A stretch of DNA of 64,000 bases from C-114 sp963719285 (GCA_963719285.1 CAVRBO010000001.1:1-64000), one strand, 5' to 3'; counted from the first letter of the stretch, positions 7,976-17,160 are shown. The notes: generated from the sequence alone by a model not told the origin. Program-made: numbers and translations.

Positions 7976-9487
7976 TCAGTCCTCCGTGACACGGGTGAGG
8001 TGGCCCGTCGTCCCCGGGCCCCCTGACTCTTCCGGCTGCGTCGGAGGGGAGGCAGGCCCTTGGCCGGACGCACTCGGCTGACCAGCGGATCGCCGGTCGT
8101 CGCGCAGCGCGAAGCTGGACTGCAGTCCGGCGTCGAGCAGGCGGAGCTGTCGAGCGATCGGTTCCTGGCGGAATGCTGGGGCCACGGCTTCGAGGTCGAG
8201 GAGGAGGTAACGGAGGCGTCGGGCCACCTGGATCGAGCCTGATCCGTACTGGCGGATCTCGTCCAGCGCGAGCGCCACGTACTCGGCCCAGCTGGGGCGT
8301 GGCAGAAAGAGCAGGATCGAACCGTCCTCGTCGACCCGGACGGATGAGGGGATCCCGCGCACCGCCAGGCGTCGGAGAAGGTCGTGGAGCTCGTCCAGGG
8401 CCTGCACCGCGGTGGTGGGATCGTTGGTCCCTGGGGACAGTGCCCGCTCGGCGATGTCCACGAGTTGGCGAAACCCGAAGGCCGCATCCTGGGTCATGGT
8501 GCGCTCAGGTCCGATCTGGATCGAGCGCACGAGCTTGTCGGCAGGTGAGTCTTCTACGGCCGTACGGTCCCGGAACCACGCCCTGGCGAGGGGTGCGCCG
8601 GTCGGCACGAAGTCGCCGACCATGGGAATCACTTCCACGATGCACCGTTCCTCGCGAGCCAGCGTCACGAGGCGCTCGTCATCGACGGATGTCACGATGC
8701 CATGCCTCTTGGATAGCGTCACGACGAGATCGGGGACCCGATCGGGCAGGGTTTCCGCGTCAGGCTCGGGTTCGGCGGCGATCCCCTCCGGGTAGAGCCG
8801 CCCGATCGCGTCACGGGTCTCGTCAGCGACCGACCGGAGCACCGTCGTCGCCCGGATGGCCTGGGCCATGTGGTGGATGTACGCGACGAACGAAGCGACC
8901 GATGTGAGCAGGAGGGCGTACGCGAAGCTGACGGCGATCGCCGGCACGAAGGGTGGCCCGTCCGATGGCGAGCGTACCTCTCGCAGGACCAGGAGCGAGT
9001 ACAGGAACGTGGCGACGAAGAGCCCCAGGACCGCCTGATTGATCCGGTCGCGCAGGAATGTGCGCATGACGCGGGGCGAAAGCTGGCTGCTCGCGAGCTG
9101 GAGGACGAGCATCGTCACCGAGAAGACCAGCCCTGTGAAGGTCATCATCGCCGCGGCGATCGTCGACAGCACGAGGCGCGCACTCTCGGGCCCCCCGGCG
9201 AACAGGATCCCGCTCAGATCCCCGGACACAGACGAGTCTATGAGACGGTCGAGCGGCACGAGGACGAAGGCCGCCACGGCCGAACCAAGGGCGAACGCTC
9301 CCGGGATGACCCACAGACGGGAGCGCAGGTCATCGAGCAGGGCCGTGGTGCGAAGCGAAAGCGTGCGAGCGGCCGGTCGTGCACGCGCTGCACCGGCGAC
9401 GTCATCCCCGTCCTGCACGGGACGGTCGCCGCGCCCGTGGTCCGGGCGACCTGGCGTTGAGCCGCTCGAGCCGCTCGTGGCGCTCAA
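7976..9487 (-). CDS. DUF2254 family membrane protein
   Basis: A 503-residue predicted inner-membrane protein of the DUF2254 family, function unknown. Four membrane segments lie in the first half: LWVIPGAFALGSAVAAFVLV, the MMTFTGLVFSVTMLVLQLAS helix, AVLGLFVATFLYSLLVL and AVSFAYALLLTSVASFVAYI. The family hallmark SSQLSPRVMRTFLRDR follows the second. The cytoplasmic C-terminal half contains GFRQLVDIAERALSPGTNDPTTA, also conserved in the family. The first about 45 residues are polar and low-complexity, so a later start is possible. It is divergent from the oxidoreductase at 9792. Confidence 0.85.
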   Translation of the reverse strand: MSATSGSSGSTPGRPDHGRGDRPVQDGDDVAGAARARPAARTLSLRTTALLDDLRSRLWVIPGAFALGSAVAAFVLVPLDRLIDSSVSGDLSGILFAGGPESARLVLSTIAAAMMTFTGLVFSVTMLVLQLASSQLSPRVMRTFLRDRINQAVLGLFVATFLYSLLVLREVRSPSDGPPFVPAIAVSFAYALLLTSVASFVAYIHHMAQAIRATTVLRSVADETRDAIGRLYPEGIAAEPEPDAETLPDRVPDLVVTLSKRHGIVTSVDDERLVTLAREERCIVEVIPMVGDFVPTGAPLARAWFRDRTAVEDSPADKLVRSIQIGPERTMTQDAAFGFRQLVDIAERALSPGTNDPTTAVQALDELHDLLRRLAVRGIPSSVRVDEDGSILLFLPRPSWAEYVALALDEIRQYGSGSIQVARRLRYLLLDLEAVAPAFRQEPIARQLRLLDAGLQSSFALRDDRRSAGQPSASGQGPASPPTQPEESGGPGTTGHLTRVTED

Positions 9488-9791
9488 ACGGGCCTCCCTT
9501 TCCAGTGCCCCGCCGGTCCGACTGGTGCCTCCTTCGCGGGGCGGTCATCGTGTCACATGCGGCCCCGTACAGCGCTCACCCCGAGCCGCTTCGAGCTGCT
9601 GCCCACATCCGACGATCACCGTCGAGTGCTCGCGGTGCTCGCCCACCTGCACGGGTCCGGTCGGGCGAAAGCCTGATCGGAGCGCTCGTGGCCGATCGCA
9701 CTCGCCTCCTTCGCCGGGGCAGCGGTCCCGGGGTTGTTGACCGTCTCTCGATGGTCCTTGGTCCGACACCGATCGACCGTAGAATCCGTGG
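9488..9791. other. 304-bp divergent intergenic region
   Basis: It separates the DUF2254 gene (minus) from the flavin oxidoreductase (plus). It carries the promoter for the latter at its right end (listed separately). Nothing else is recognised, and the open frames here look non-coding. Confidence 0.4.
9758..9785 (+). promoter_or_regulatory. sigma70-like promoter of the flavin oxidoreductase, likely leaderless
   Basis: TTGGTC at 9758-9763 and TAGAAT at 9780-9785 are separated by 16 bp. The -10 box ends 6 bases before the GTG at 9792, so transcription would begin at or next to the start codon. No Shine-Dalgarno fits. The same TAGAAT box precedes a tRNA-Gln gene and the TPP riboswitch in this window, which supports it as the local consensus. 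Confidence 0.6.
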
Positions 9792-10814
9792 GTGAAGAAG
9801 ATCGGTTTCCTCTCGTTCGGGCATTGGTCGGCATCGCCCTATTCGCAGGTCCGGTCGGGCTCGGACGCGCTGCTGCAGTCGATCGAGCTGGCCGAGGCGG
9901 TCGAGGACCTGGGCGCCGACGGTGCCTACTTCCGGGTCCACCACTTCGCCCAGCAACTCGCATCGCCGTTCCCGCTCCTTGCGGCGATCGGAGCGCGGAC
10001 GAAGCGGATCGAGATCGGCACGGCCGTCATCGACATGCGCTACGAGAACCCGCTGTACATGGTCGAAGATGCCGGCGCGGCCGACCTCATCGCCGGCGGT
10101 CGACTCCAGCTCGGGATCAGCCGAGGATCGCCCGAGCAGGTCATCGACGGCTTCCGCCACTTCGGCTACCTGCCGGCCGACGGCGAGACGGACGCCGACA
10201 TGGCCCGCCGGCACACCGAGGTCTTCCTCGAGGCGCTGTCCGGCGTCGGGTTCGCCCGGCCCAACCCCACGCCGATGTTCGCGAATCCGCCCGGCCTGCT
10301 CCGCCCGGAGCCCCACTCGCCCGGTCTGCGCGACCGGATCTGGTGGGGCGCCGGCTCGCGGGCGACCGCGGAGTGGACGGGGCAGCAGGGGATGAACCTC
10401 ATGTCGTCGACGCTCCTGACCGAGGACGCCGGCGTGCCGTTCCACGAGCTCCAGGCGGAACAGATCCGCCTGTTCCGGGAGGCCTGGGCCGCGGCAGGCC
10501 ACCAGCGCGAGCCGCGGGTGTCGGTCAGCCGGAGCATCTTCGCCCTGGTCGATGACCGCGACCGCGCCTACTTCGGACGCGGCAACCAGGAGGCGGACAA
10601 GGTCGGCTACATCGATGCGCAGACGAAGGCGATCTTCGGGCGCTCGTACGCCGCCGAGCCCGACGTCCTCGTCAAGCAGCTCGCCGGGGACATCGCGATC
10701 CAGGCGGCCGACACGCTGCTGCTGACCGTCCCGAACCAGCTCGGGGTCGAGTACAACGCCCACGCCATCGAGAGCATCCTCAGATACGTGGCCCCGGAGC
10801 TCGGTTGGCGCTGA
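9792..10814 (+). CDS. LLM-class flavin-dependent oxidoreductase
   Basis: A 340-residue luciferase-like monooxygenase with the TIM-barrel bacterial luciferase fold. Visible features are KKIGFLSFGHW at the first strand, VEDLGADGAYFRVHHF, RIEIGTAVIDMRYENPLYM, and LQLGISRGSPEQV, the typical flavin-phosphate segment. The start is GTG 9792, with a -10 box immediately upstream. Such enzymes use FMNH2 or F420. The short Luciferase_2-like form without other markers does not tell which. It ends just before a decayed kinase fragment on the other strand. Confidence 0.85.
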   Translation: MKKIGFLSFGHWSASPYSQVRSGSDALLQSIELAEAVEDLGADGAYFRVHHFAQQLASPFPLLAAIGARTKRIEIGTAVIDMRYENPLYMVEDAGAADLIAGGRLQLGISRGSPEQVIDGFRHFGYLPADGETDADMARRHTEVFLEALSGVGFARPNPTPMFANPPGLLRPEPHSPGLRDRIWWGAGSRATAEWTGQQGMNLMSSTLLTEDAGVPFHELQAEQIRLFREAWAAAGHQREPRVSVSRSIFALVDDRDRAYFGRGNQEADKVGYIDAQTKAIFGRSYAAEPDVLVKQLAGDIAIQAADTLLLTVPNQLGVEYNAHAIESILRYVAPELGWR

Positions 10815-11088
10815 CCGGGGATCAGGACCAAGGGACAGCGGGGCCGATCGAGGGTGCACCGCGTGCCTCGTCCGAGTTCGCACTCGACGGTGATCTCGCC
10901 GCCGGACGCCCGAACGATCGCCGCGACGATCGCGAGACCGAGCCCCGAACCGCCGGAGTCCCGGGATCGGGAGGGATCCGCTCGGAAGAAGCGCTCGAAC
11001 GCCCGAGACCCGGCGAACTCGGTCATCCCGACGGCGCGGATCCGATCCGCGACGAGACCTGGCGTCGTAGCGTGACCGCCGAGCCGGG
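10815..11088 (-). pseudogene. histidine kinase remnant, C-terminal end of the ATPase domain
   Basis: On the minus strand the frame through 10850-11020 reads RAFERFFRADPSRSRDSGG, directly followed by GSGLGLAIVAAIVRASGG. This is the F-box and G2-box of an OmpR-partner histidine kinase, continuing into a GTRCTLDRP-like last strand. The N-box, HisKA dimerisation helix and sensor region are missing. The expected DxGxG G1 motif just before (11027-11088) is degraded and reading there shifts frame. The fragment is wedged between the stop of the flavin oxidoreductase and the stop of the MocA-type gene. It is almost certainly not functional and marks a recombination junction. Confidence 0.75.
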
Positions 11089-12204
11089 CTAGTGGTAGGT
11101 CGGGATCTCCGCGTCCGAGCTCGGCAGCGACTGGAGCGGCACCGGCGCCGGCCGCCGGCAGCGGCTCGCGACGTCGGCCCGGCGACCGGTCCGGGCCGAC
11201 TCCAGGAGCAATTCCATGACGTCCAGAACGTGGAACGCGATGGCGCCACCGGCGCGCGGCTCCTCTCCGGCGGGGGTCGCCGCCAGGTCTGCGATCCCGT
11301 AGCCGCGCGAGCTGCGCTCGTACCCGGCGCTGATCGGGAGCGTGACGCAGCCGGTCCCGTCGAGCTCGCGCAGCTCGACGTCGCCGCGGAACAGGTTCGG
11401 GTCCGGCGCGATGAGCGACCCCAGCTCCCCGTGGATCTCGATCCGCGACGCCCTGGAGGCGACCGCGTCGAAGCTCATGACGAGCGTCGAGATCGCGCCC
11501 GACTCGTGGATCAGGGCGCCCGTCACGTGGCTGTCGACGGCGACCGGGACGGTCTCGCCGGCGCGCGCGCCCGAGCGGATCGTCCGCGTCCTGCGCGTGC
11601 GGCTCGCGGCGCCGATGGCGGCGACGACCGGGCCGAGGATCGTGACGAGGGCGGTCACGTAATACGGCCCCATGTCCAGAAGCGGGCCGCCGCCGGGTTG
11701 GTAGTAGAAGTCGGGATCGGGGTGCCAGCGCTCATGGCCGGGCGTGACCATGGTCGCGGTCGCCGCGATCGGGGCCCCGATCCGTCCGTCGTCGACGGCC
11801 TTCCGCGCCGTCTGGATCCCCGTTCCCAGGATCGTGTCGGGCGCGCAGCCGACCTGCACGCCGGCCGCCCCGGCAGCCTCGAGGATCGAGCGCGCCTTCG
11901 CTGTCGTCGCTGCCAGCGGCTTCTCGCCGTAGACCGCCTTGCCCGCGGCGATCGCCTGGAGGGCGATGGCGGCGTGGGCGGCCGGGATCGTGAGGTTCAG
12001 GACGACATCCACCTCGGCATTCGCGAGGAGGTCGGCGACCGGCATCGCGGGGATACCCTCGGCCGCCTCGACCGCGGTGGCGCGGGCCGGGACGCGATCC
12101 GCCGCCGCCACGATCTCGATCGCGTCGAGCCGGCGGGCGGTGTCGAGGTACTGCCGGGCGATCGCGCCGCAACCGATCATCCCGATCCTCACCGGCCGGC
12201 CCAC
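11089..12204 (-). CDS. Gfo/Idh/MocA family oxidoreductase
   Basis: A 371-residue NAD(P)-dependent dehydrogenase of the GFO/IDH/MocA family, which acts on sugars and inositols. The Rossmann motif is RIGMIGCGAIARQYL, and the family hallmark EKPLA (here YGEKPLAAT) contains the catalytic Lys. FYYQPGGGPLLDMGPYY is the substrate-domain motif with GGG and DxGxY. It overlaps the ThuA-domain gene by 16 bp, and such pairs are common in sugar-catabolic operons. The start codon is at 12204 inside the ThuA gene. The actual sugar is not evident. Confidence 0.88.
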   Translation of the reverse strand: MGRPVRIGMIGCGAIARQYLDTARRLDAIEIVAAADRVPARATAVEAAEGIPAMPVADLLANAEVDVVLNLTIPAAHAAIALQAIAAGKAVYGEKPLAATTAKARSILEAAGAAGVQVGCAPDTILGTGIQTARKAVDDGRIGAPIAATATMVTPGHERWHPDPDFYYQPGGGPLLDMGPYYVTALVTILGPVVAAIGAASRTRRTRTIRSGARAGETVPVAVDSHVTGALIHESGAISTLVMSFDAVASRASRIEIHGELGSLIAPDPNLFRGDVELRELDGTGCVTLPISAGYERSSRGYGIADLAATPAGEEPRAGGAIAFHVLDVMELLLESARTGRRADVASRCRRPAPVPLQSLPSSDAEIPTYH

Positions 12205-12896
12205 AGCAGCCCCCGCTCAATGACCGTGTGGACGGTCGGATGGGCGAGGACGTCGAGGCTGTGGCCGGGGGTGCAGACGAAGATCCGGCCCTTGCCCCAG
12301 CGCCGCGTCCAGATGGCGGGCGAGGTGATCTCGCGGTGCCACTCATCCCACGGCCGGACCTTCTGGGTCGTCGTCGCGAGGACGTCGAGATAGCGGTCCC
12401 AGAGCACCCAGTACTGCTCGGTGACCAGGTCGAAGTCCGCGAGGCCCCGGGTGATGGGGTGGTCGGCCGCGGCCGGCAGCAGGTTGACCGTGTACGGCAC
12501 GTAGTTGTTCTCGGGTCCGTCGCCGGTGATCGTCGCCGGGTCCTTGCCCGGATGGCACGCGAACTGGGCGCCGATGAGCTGGAAGTAGTCGGACGAGTTG
12601 CGATACGAATCGGCGATCCCGCCATGCCAGCCCGCCATGCCGGTCCCGTTGGCGATCGCCGCTCGCAGGCCCGCAAGCTCGTCGCGGGCGATCGTCGCCA
12701 TGGTGTTGCACTGCATGATCAGGTCGGTCCGCGCCATCAGGTCCGGATCGGCGTACGGCGCCGGCGAGTCGAAGATCCGGACCTCGTAGCCATTCGCCTC
12801 GAGGTGCGGGATGAACAGGTCTGTAGCCTCGATGGGCGCGTGGCCGTCCCAGCCCCCGCGGACGACGATGGCTAGCTTCGATGGGGCAGTCGGCAT
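12189..12896 (-). CDS. ThuA-like domain protein (trehalose utilisation family)
   Basis: A 235-residue protein of the ThuA/class I glutamine amidotransferase-like fold. Its features are LAIVVRGGWDGHAP, the strand-loop LIMQCNTMATI, GTGMAGWHGGIADSYR (the nucleophile-elbow region, without a Cys), and ITRGLADFDLVTEQYW, all seen in ThuA relatives. Known ThuA proteins help convert 3-keto-disaccharides in Rhizobium. The start is ATG 12896, where conserved residues begin. The frame is open further upstream to 13241 but that part is non-family sequence. It is first of a pair with the MocA-type dehydrogenase. A TAGAAC box lies 17 bases upstream (12913-12918). Confidence 0.83.
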   Translation of the reverse strand: MPTAPSKLAIVVRGGWDGHAPIEATDLFIPHLEANGYEVRIFDSPAPYADPDLMARTDLIMQCNTMATIARDELAGLRAAIANGTGMAGWHGGIADSYRNSSDYFQLIGAQFACHPGKDPATITGDGPENNYVPYTVNLLPAAADHPITRGLADFDLVTEQYWVLWDRYLDVLATTTQKVRPWDEWHREITSPAIWTRRWGKGRIFVCTPGHSLDVLAHPTVHTVIERGLLWAGR

Positions 12897-13210
12897 GCGG
12901 GACGCGGTCTCCGTTCTAATGGTGCGATGGGCGGGCGACGCGATCCGCGGGTCCGAGCCGGGCGGCGCGGGCGCCGCGTGATCCCGGGCGACAGCCCCGG
13001 CGGACATCGTCCGAGTTCTATCACGGCTCCGGCTTCCGCGGCGGCGCTCGCCGCCGCGTCGATCAGGCGGAGGCTGGGCTGGCGGCCAGGCCGGGGTGCC
13101 CTTGATCGGCTTGATCACGACCGTGCCGGTCAGGGCGTCCGACGGAGTCCGTTTCTCGCGTACGGGATCCTGCCGACGAGCACAACGACGATGTAAACGA
13201 GGGAACTGGC
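12897..13210. other. 314-bp gap, no gene recognised
   Basis: It lies between the ThuA-like start and the aldo/keto reductase stop, on the same strand. It has TAGAAC boxes on the minus strand at 12913-12918 and 13015-13020, of which the nearer is a candidate -10 for thuA. Frames on both strands are open but rich in Arg and Pro and match nothing I know. The base composition changes here from very GC-rich (left) to clearly less GC-rich (right). Confidence 0.4.
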
Positions 13211-14176
13211 TTAGCCTTCCGCTTGGAAGTCGAGCCAGCATGACTTGGGTGGTACCAAGGTCTCAAGTTCGGTCCACAGGTCAGGCGGCGGCTCGACGGC
13301 GGCTGATGCCATGAGCGTCGAGATCCGGCTAGGTTTTGTGAAACCGACAACGGTTGAGTGCACGCGGGGATCACGCATCGAGAATTGCAGGGCCGCCGTG
13401 GCTAGATCAGTGCCGTTTCTCAAGCAGGCGTCGTTCATGGCAGCGACGGCATCGAGGACGAGCTTGGGTGCCTCGGCATAGCCGTACCTAGACGACCCGG
13501 TTGGGTTGGCGAGGACACCTCCGCCGTAGATCGCGGCGTTCAGCACCCCCATGCCGGCCGCGGTTGCCTGGTCGATCAGCTCGTCCGCGCTTCGATCGAC
13601 AAGGGTCCAACGATTGTGTGTGAGTAGAACCTCGAAGACGCCCAGGTCGAGGTAGCGTGAAACAACGTGAACATTGCCTGCGGCGATGCCGATGTGTTGC
13701 ACCCGGCCTTCGTCCTTTAGAGCAACCAGCGTGTCAACTGCTCCTCCTGCCTGCGTGATCATGGCGAAGTCGTGGTATTCCGGATCGTGCAAGAAGAGCA
13801 ACGGAAGTACACCAAGCCCGAGCCGCTCCTGACTCTCATCAAGCGAGCGTCGCACCCGATCACCGGAGTAGTCACCGTGTCGTGCGTCCACTTTGGTGAT
13901 CACCGTAAAGTCCTCTGGCAATCCCCCCGCGGCAGCAATGCCGATGCCGATCCGGCGCTCGCTCTCGCCTTCGCTGTAAGCGTTGGAGGTATCGAGGGCC
14001 CGAATCGGACTCTTCAGTACCTGTTGGACGAGATCGATGGCATCGGCCTCCGCGACCGCGTAGCCGTACGTCGACAGCATGGTCCCAAGGGGGGAAGCAC
14101 CCGCGATGATCGCCGAGGTCGAAACTGAAGTATTGCCCAGTCTGCGGATCCAATTCCTGGGCAACGGGTCAGTCAT
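13211..14176 (-). CDS. aldo/keto reductase, D-threo-aldose 1-dehydrogenase / L-fucose dehydrogenase type
   Basis: A 321-residue AKR enzyme. The catalytic tetrad is visible: Asp in RALDTSNAYSEGESE, the Tyr four residues on, Lys in VITKVDAR, and His in LLFLHDPEYHD. Length and the NAYSEGESERRIG segment match the group that oxidises L-fucose, D-arabinose and galactose at C1 to the lactone. I use ATG 14176, with GGGGAGG seven bases upstream, rather than 14209. In context this is the first oxidation step of the pathway completed by the lactonase (26609) and fuconate dehydratase (20502). A sampled 60-base line here is about 60 percent GC, lower than lines downstream. Confidence 0.85.
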   Translation of the reverse strand: MTDPLPRNWIRRLGNTSVSTSAIIAGASPLGTMLSTYGYAVAEADAIDLVQQVLKSPIRALDTSNAYSEGESERRIGIGIAAAGGLPEDFTVITKVDARHGDYSGDRVRRSLDESQERLGLGVLPLLFLHDPEYHDFAMITQAGGAVDTLVALKDEGRVQHIGIAAGNVHVVSRYLDLGVFEVLLTHNRWTLVDRSADELIDQATAAGMGVLNAAIYGGGVLANPTGSSRYGYAEAPKLVLDAVAAMNDACLRNGTDLATAALQFSMRDPRVHSTVVGFTKPSRISTLMASAAVEPPPDLWTELETLVPPKSCWLDFQAEG

Positions 14177-14269
14177 CGAGAGCCTCCCCGATCTGCGCAT
14201 GGCCGTCACGGAGCCAGTCCCGTTCGCGCACGCTGCCGACGCCGACCGCGGCGGCCTGACCGTCGGCGG

Positions 14270-16405
14270 TCACGGTTGTCCCACTGCGAGCACCCGAACA
14301 TCCCAGGGCCCGAGTTGGACGTGATCTTGGGTGTGGAACGTTTCCCCAGTCAGAATGTCGTGCACCTCGGTGGGCACGGATACTGAGGCGGTATTCCAGG
14401 ACCAGTTGTGCAGGAATCGGAGCCTGGTTCCGTCGATGGCCACTGCGCCGGTCGAGGTCATCGTGGCCGGCAGCTCGCACCACGGTTGAACGAGGTCGGT
14501 GGCTAGCCACTGGAAGAGCGACTTGGCAAAGCTCGAGTCGGGGATGGTGCCGACGCATGTGATGCGACCGCTCTCGTGGTCGCGGGTGGTTATCGCTGGC
14601 CATTGACTGAAGTGCGGGTGTTCGTATGTCGCGACGACCTGCGCGTCGTCTACGAGCAGTCCGTCACACCATCGCGTGGCCGTGGCCGCGTCGAGCTTGA
14701 TCGTGGCCCCGTCGGCAGGAAGAACAGGAATCATGCTCTTCAGGTTGCTGAACTCGTCATAGTGGACGCCTGAAGCCTGTGCCAGGCGGCCGGGAGCCGT
14801 CTCGGTCCGAGCGCGCGCCTCGTGATCCGCGTATCCGGTCCGTGGGCCGATGACGAGATGCCCTCCCGCGGCCGCGTAGTCCGTCAGCCAGTCGAGTAGG
14901 TGGTCCGGGCTCATGTAGTGGCCGGGCACGACGAGGAGCGGATGACTGGCGGCGAACTCGGCCGGTTGGGTGGTGGTCGCCTGCCGGGAATGCAGGATCC
15001 GGGCCGAGAGTCCGGCGTCGAAAGCGCCGCGGTAGAAGGGGGCGAAGATCCCGTCGTACGCCCGGGCATCGGGTCCTCCTCCCGCTGCCGCCAACGGCGG
15101 GTATTTCTGCATGAGCCAGCGGTTCGGGAGCGAATACAGGAAGGCGACTTCTGCGTCGGGTCGACATCCCGCGACCAGCCGTCCTGCGCGCCGGAACTCG
15201 TCACCGACCTGGCGGAGCTCGTAGAAGGTTCGGCCCGGGTGCCCGGCGTGGGGAAGGACCCCACCCCAGGAGGTCTCGGTACCGAAGTGCAGCGTGTGCC
15301 AGTGCCAGTACTCGACCATCCGCGCTCCACGGGCGACCAGCGCCCACGCGACCTGACGCCACTGGCCGTCAAAGGCAGGGCGGTTGTCCCAGGAAGGACC
15401 GATGTGCATGGCATTGGTTTCGGTGACGAGGAAGCCCTCTTGGCGTGAGGAGTACATCCGGTCCGCGGAGAAGTACAGCGCCCAAGTTCCGGTGGTGGCC
15501 CAGCCCTGATCGTGCGGTCCGGAGCCGTCGTCCGGGAGCTGTAGGCCGTCCTGCATGCCGTAGTAGAGGTTCCCCCCAGTGGTGTCGAGGGCATCCGTGA
15601 CCAGATCGTCGTCGACGGCGGGCCGGTCGTAGGCGATGCAGGTCGTGACGAACTGTCCGGGGGAGGAGTACTCGCGGACGATGTCGGCCTGCCAGTTGAT
15701 GAACTGGGTGGTCTGCGCGGCCTGGAAGCGACGCCATGCGACGTCGTACTGGGGCTGCGTGTTGCCATCGGGTGCCCAAAGATCGTCCCAGGTCGAGAGT
15801 CGGTGCGACCAGTAGACCAGGCCCCACTCACGGTTGAGGCTGTCTACGTCGCCGTAACGATGACGCAGGTCGTCCACGAAGCGTTGGAAGACGCCGCGGT
15901 TGTGAAGGAGATGAAGGCCGGGTTCGTTGTCGACTTGGAAGCCGACGACGGCGGGATGCCCCGCATACCGACGAAGGATCTCGCGGATCACCCGGTCGGC
16001 ATGGAAGAGGAAGGCTGGGTGCGTGAAATCGACTTCCTGGCGAGCCCCCCAAGGAATCCGTTCGCCCGTGGATCGTTCGCCGGCGATCTCCGGATACAGC
16101 CGGGCCAACCACGGCGGCACGGCATACGTGGGCGTGCCAAGGATGACGGAGATGCCCCGCTGCGCGGCACCGTTGAGAACCGGCTCGAGCCAGTCCAGAT
16201 CGAACTGGCCGTTCTCCGGTTCCCAGGTCGACCAGACCGACTCACCGACTCGGATGACCGAGAAGTGCGCCTCCTGCATGAGATCGAGATCGACATCCAG
16301 CCGGTCATACGGTTGGTACTCGTGGTAGTAGGCCGCACCGAACAACACGCGGTCGGAACCGGCCAACATCGCCCCACTCCTGTCGTCGTTCACTGCCCGG
16401 GTCAC
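14270..16405 (-). CDS. beta-galactosidase, GH42
   Basis: A 711-residue glycoside hydrolase family 42 enzyme. The first domain is a TIM barrel with the acid/base Glu161 in QVDNEPG and the nucleophile Glu329 in LVTETNAM. Trimerisation domain (LLVVPGHYMSP region) and C-terminal beta domain follow. GTG 16405 overlaps the GntR stop by 4 bases; another GTG at 16393 is better spaced from AAGGAG. There is no signal peptide, so it is cytoplasmic and acts on imported galactosides. The family cleaves terminal beta-galactose and sometimes alpha-L-arabinosides or fucosides. It is in one transcription unit with the regulator before it and probably the dehydrogenase after it. Confidence 0.93.
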   Translation of the reverse strand: MTRAVNDDRSGAMLAGSDRVLFGAAYYHEYQPYDRLDVDLDLMQEAHFSVIRVGESVWSTWEPENGQFDLDWLEPVLNGAAQRGISVILGTPTYAVPPWLARLYPEIAGERSTGERIPWGARQEVDFTHPAFLFHADRVIREILRRYAGHPAVVGFQVDNEPGLHLLHNRGVFQRFVDDLRHRYGDVDSLNREWGLVYWSHRLSTWDDLWAPDGNTQPQYDVAWRRFQAAQTTQFINWQADIVREYSSPGQFVTTCIAYDRPAVDDDLVTDALDTTGGNLYYGMQDGLQLPDDGSGPHDQGWATTGTWALYFSADRMYSSRQEGFLVTETNAMHIGPSWDNRPAFDGQWRQVAWALVARGARMVEYWHWHTLHFGTETSWGGVLPHAGHPGRTFYELRQVGDEFRRAGRLVAGCRPDAEVAFLYSLPNRWLMQKYPPLAAAGGGPDARAYDGIFAPFYRGAFDAGLSARILHSRQATTTQPAEFAASHPLLVVPGHYMSPDHLLDWLTDYAAAGGHLVIGPRTGYADHEARARTETAPGRLAQASGVHYDEFSNLKSMIPVLPADGATIKLDAATATRWCDGLLVDDAQVVATYEHPHFSQWPAITTRDHESGRITCVGTIPDSSFAKSLFQWLATDLVQPWCELPATMTSTGAVAIDGTRLRFLHNWSWNTASVSVPTEVHDILTGETFHTQDHVQLGPWDVRVLAVGQP

Positions 16406-17160
16406 TCCTTGACGCTCCCAGCGGTGAACTTCGGGATCCGCCTGGCTTCATCGGTCGCGCTCCCGCCGACGACAAACGTCTCCAGCCGCTGCAGCGCTGA
16501 CACCAGGTGGACACGCATCGCTTCCTCGGCCCCGTCGGGATCCTGCCGGGCGACCGCATCGGCCACCGCCAGGTGCTCGTTCTTCGTCACCGAATGAAGG
16601 CCCGCGTGGTAGTAGAGCCGGAAGGTGTGCAGGTGGCTGCGTAGTCGGGTCAGCATGTCGCTGATCATCTGGTTGCCCGCGAGGTCGGCGACCATGGCGT
16701 GGAAGGTCGCGTCATAGACCATGTCCAGCCGGTTCGCCGCAGCCGTGATCTCGGCGCCGGCTCCACCGGCCCGGGCGACGCGGCGCAGCTCCTTGATCTC
16801 GTTCGGCTCCGCCTGGGCAGCGATCTTGGCGGCCAATGCGGGTTCCACGAGCAGCCGCAGCTCGATGAGCTCGCGCACCTGCTCGATCCCCATGAGGGGC
16901 GCCACCGTGTAGCTGCGCCCTGGCTGCTTCACGATCAAACCGTCGGCCTCGACGCGTGCCAAGGCCTCGCGCACCGGTGTCGGCGACACGCCGAGGGTGC
17001 GGGCGAGCTCTTCGATATTGAGCCTGGCGCCGGGTTCGAACGCGTGGGTCATGAGCATGTCGGTGACGATCTCGTAGACCGAGCCGGGCAGCGGTTGCCG
17101 TTGGGCCAGGCGCTGTCCTGCGGCAGAGTCATGGATTGCTTTGATCTGATAACGGTCCAT
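16402..17160 (-). CDS. GntR family regulator, FCD (FadR-like) subfamily
   Basis: A 252-residue regulator. The winged helix lies at residues about 28-95 (MTHAFEPGARLNIEELARTLGVSPTPVREALARLE-like, recognition helix VSPTPVREAL). The all-helical FCD ligand domain lies at about 105-235 with the metal-binding Asp and His residues (YDATFHAMV, then LYYHAGLHSVTKNEH). Family members bind sugar acids or related carboxylates and lose DNA affinity. It is divergent from the ABC importer, and a 9-5-9 palindrome lies in the gap. It probably controls both the importer/fuconate operon and its own operon, with an aldonic acid as the likely inducer (inference). Confidence 0.9.
   Translation of the reverse strand: MDRYQIKAIHDSAAGQRLAQRQPLPGSVYEIVTDMLMTHAFEPGARLNIEELARTLGVSPTPVREALARVEADGLIVKQPGRSYTVAPLMGIEQVRELIELRLLVEPALAAKIAAQAEPNEIKELRRVARAGGAGAEITAAANRLDMVYDATFHAMVADLAGNQMISDMLTRLRSHLHTFRLYYHAGLHSVTKNEHLAVADAVARQDPDGAEEAMRVHLVSALQRLETFVVGGSATDEARRIPKFTAGSVKE

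Noticed and set aside
9576..11249. 557-codon minus frame over the flavin oxidoreductase
   Set aside because: Arg/Pro-rich composition with no domain pattern. The plus-strand LLM gene explains the region.
13063..13200. Possible gene remnant with a TVVIKPIKG-like peptide
   Set aside because: No recognisable family, and the frame has no start or supporting context. Left as intergenic.
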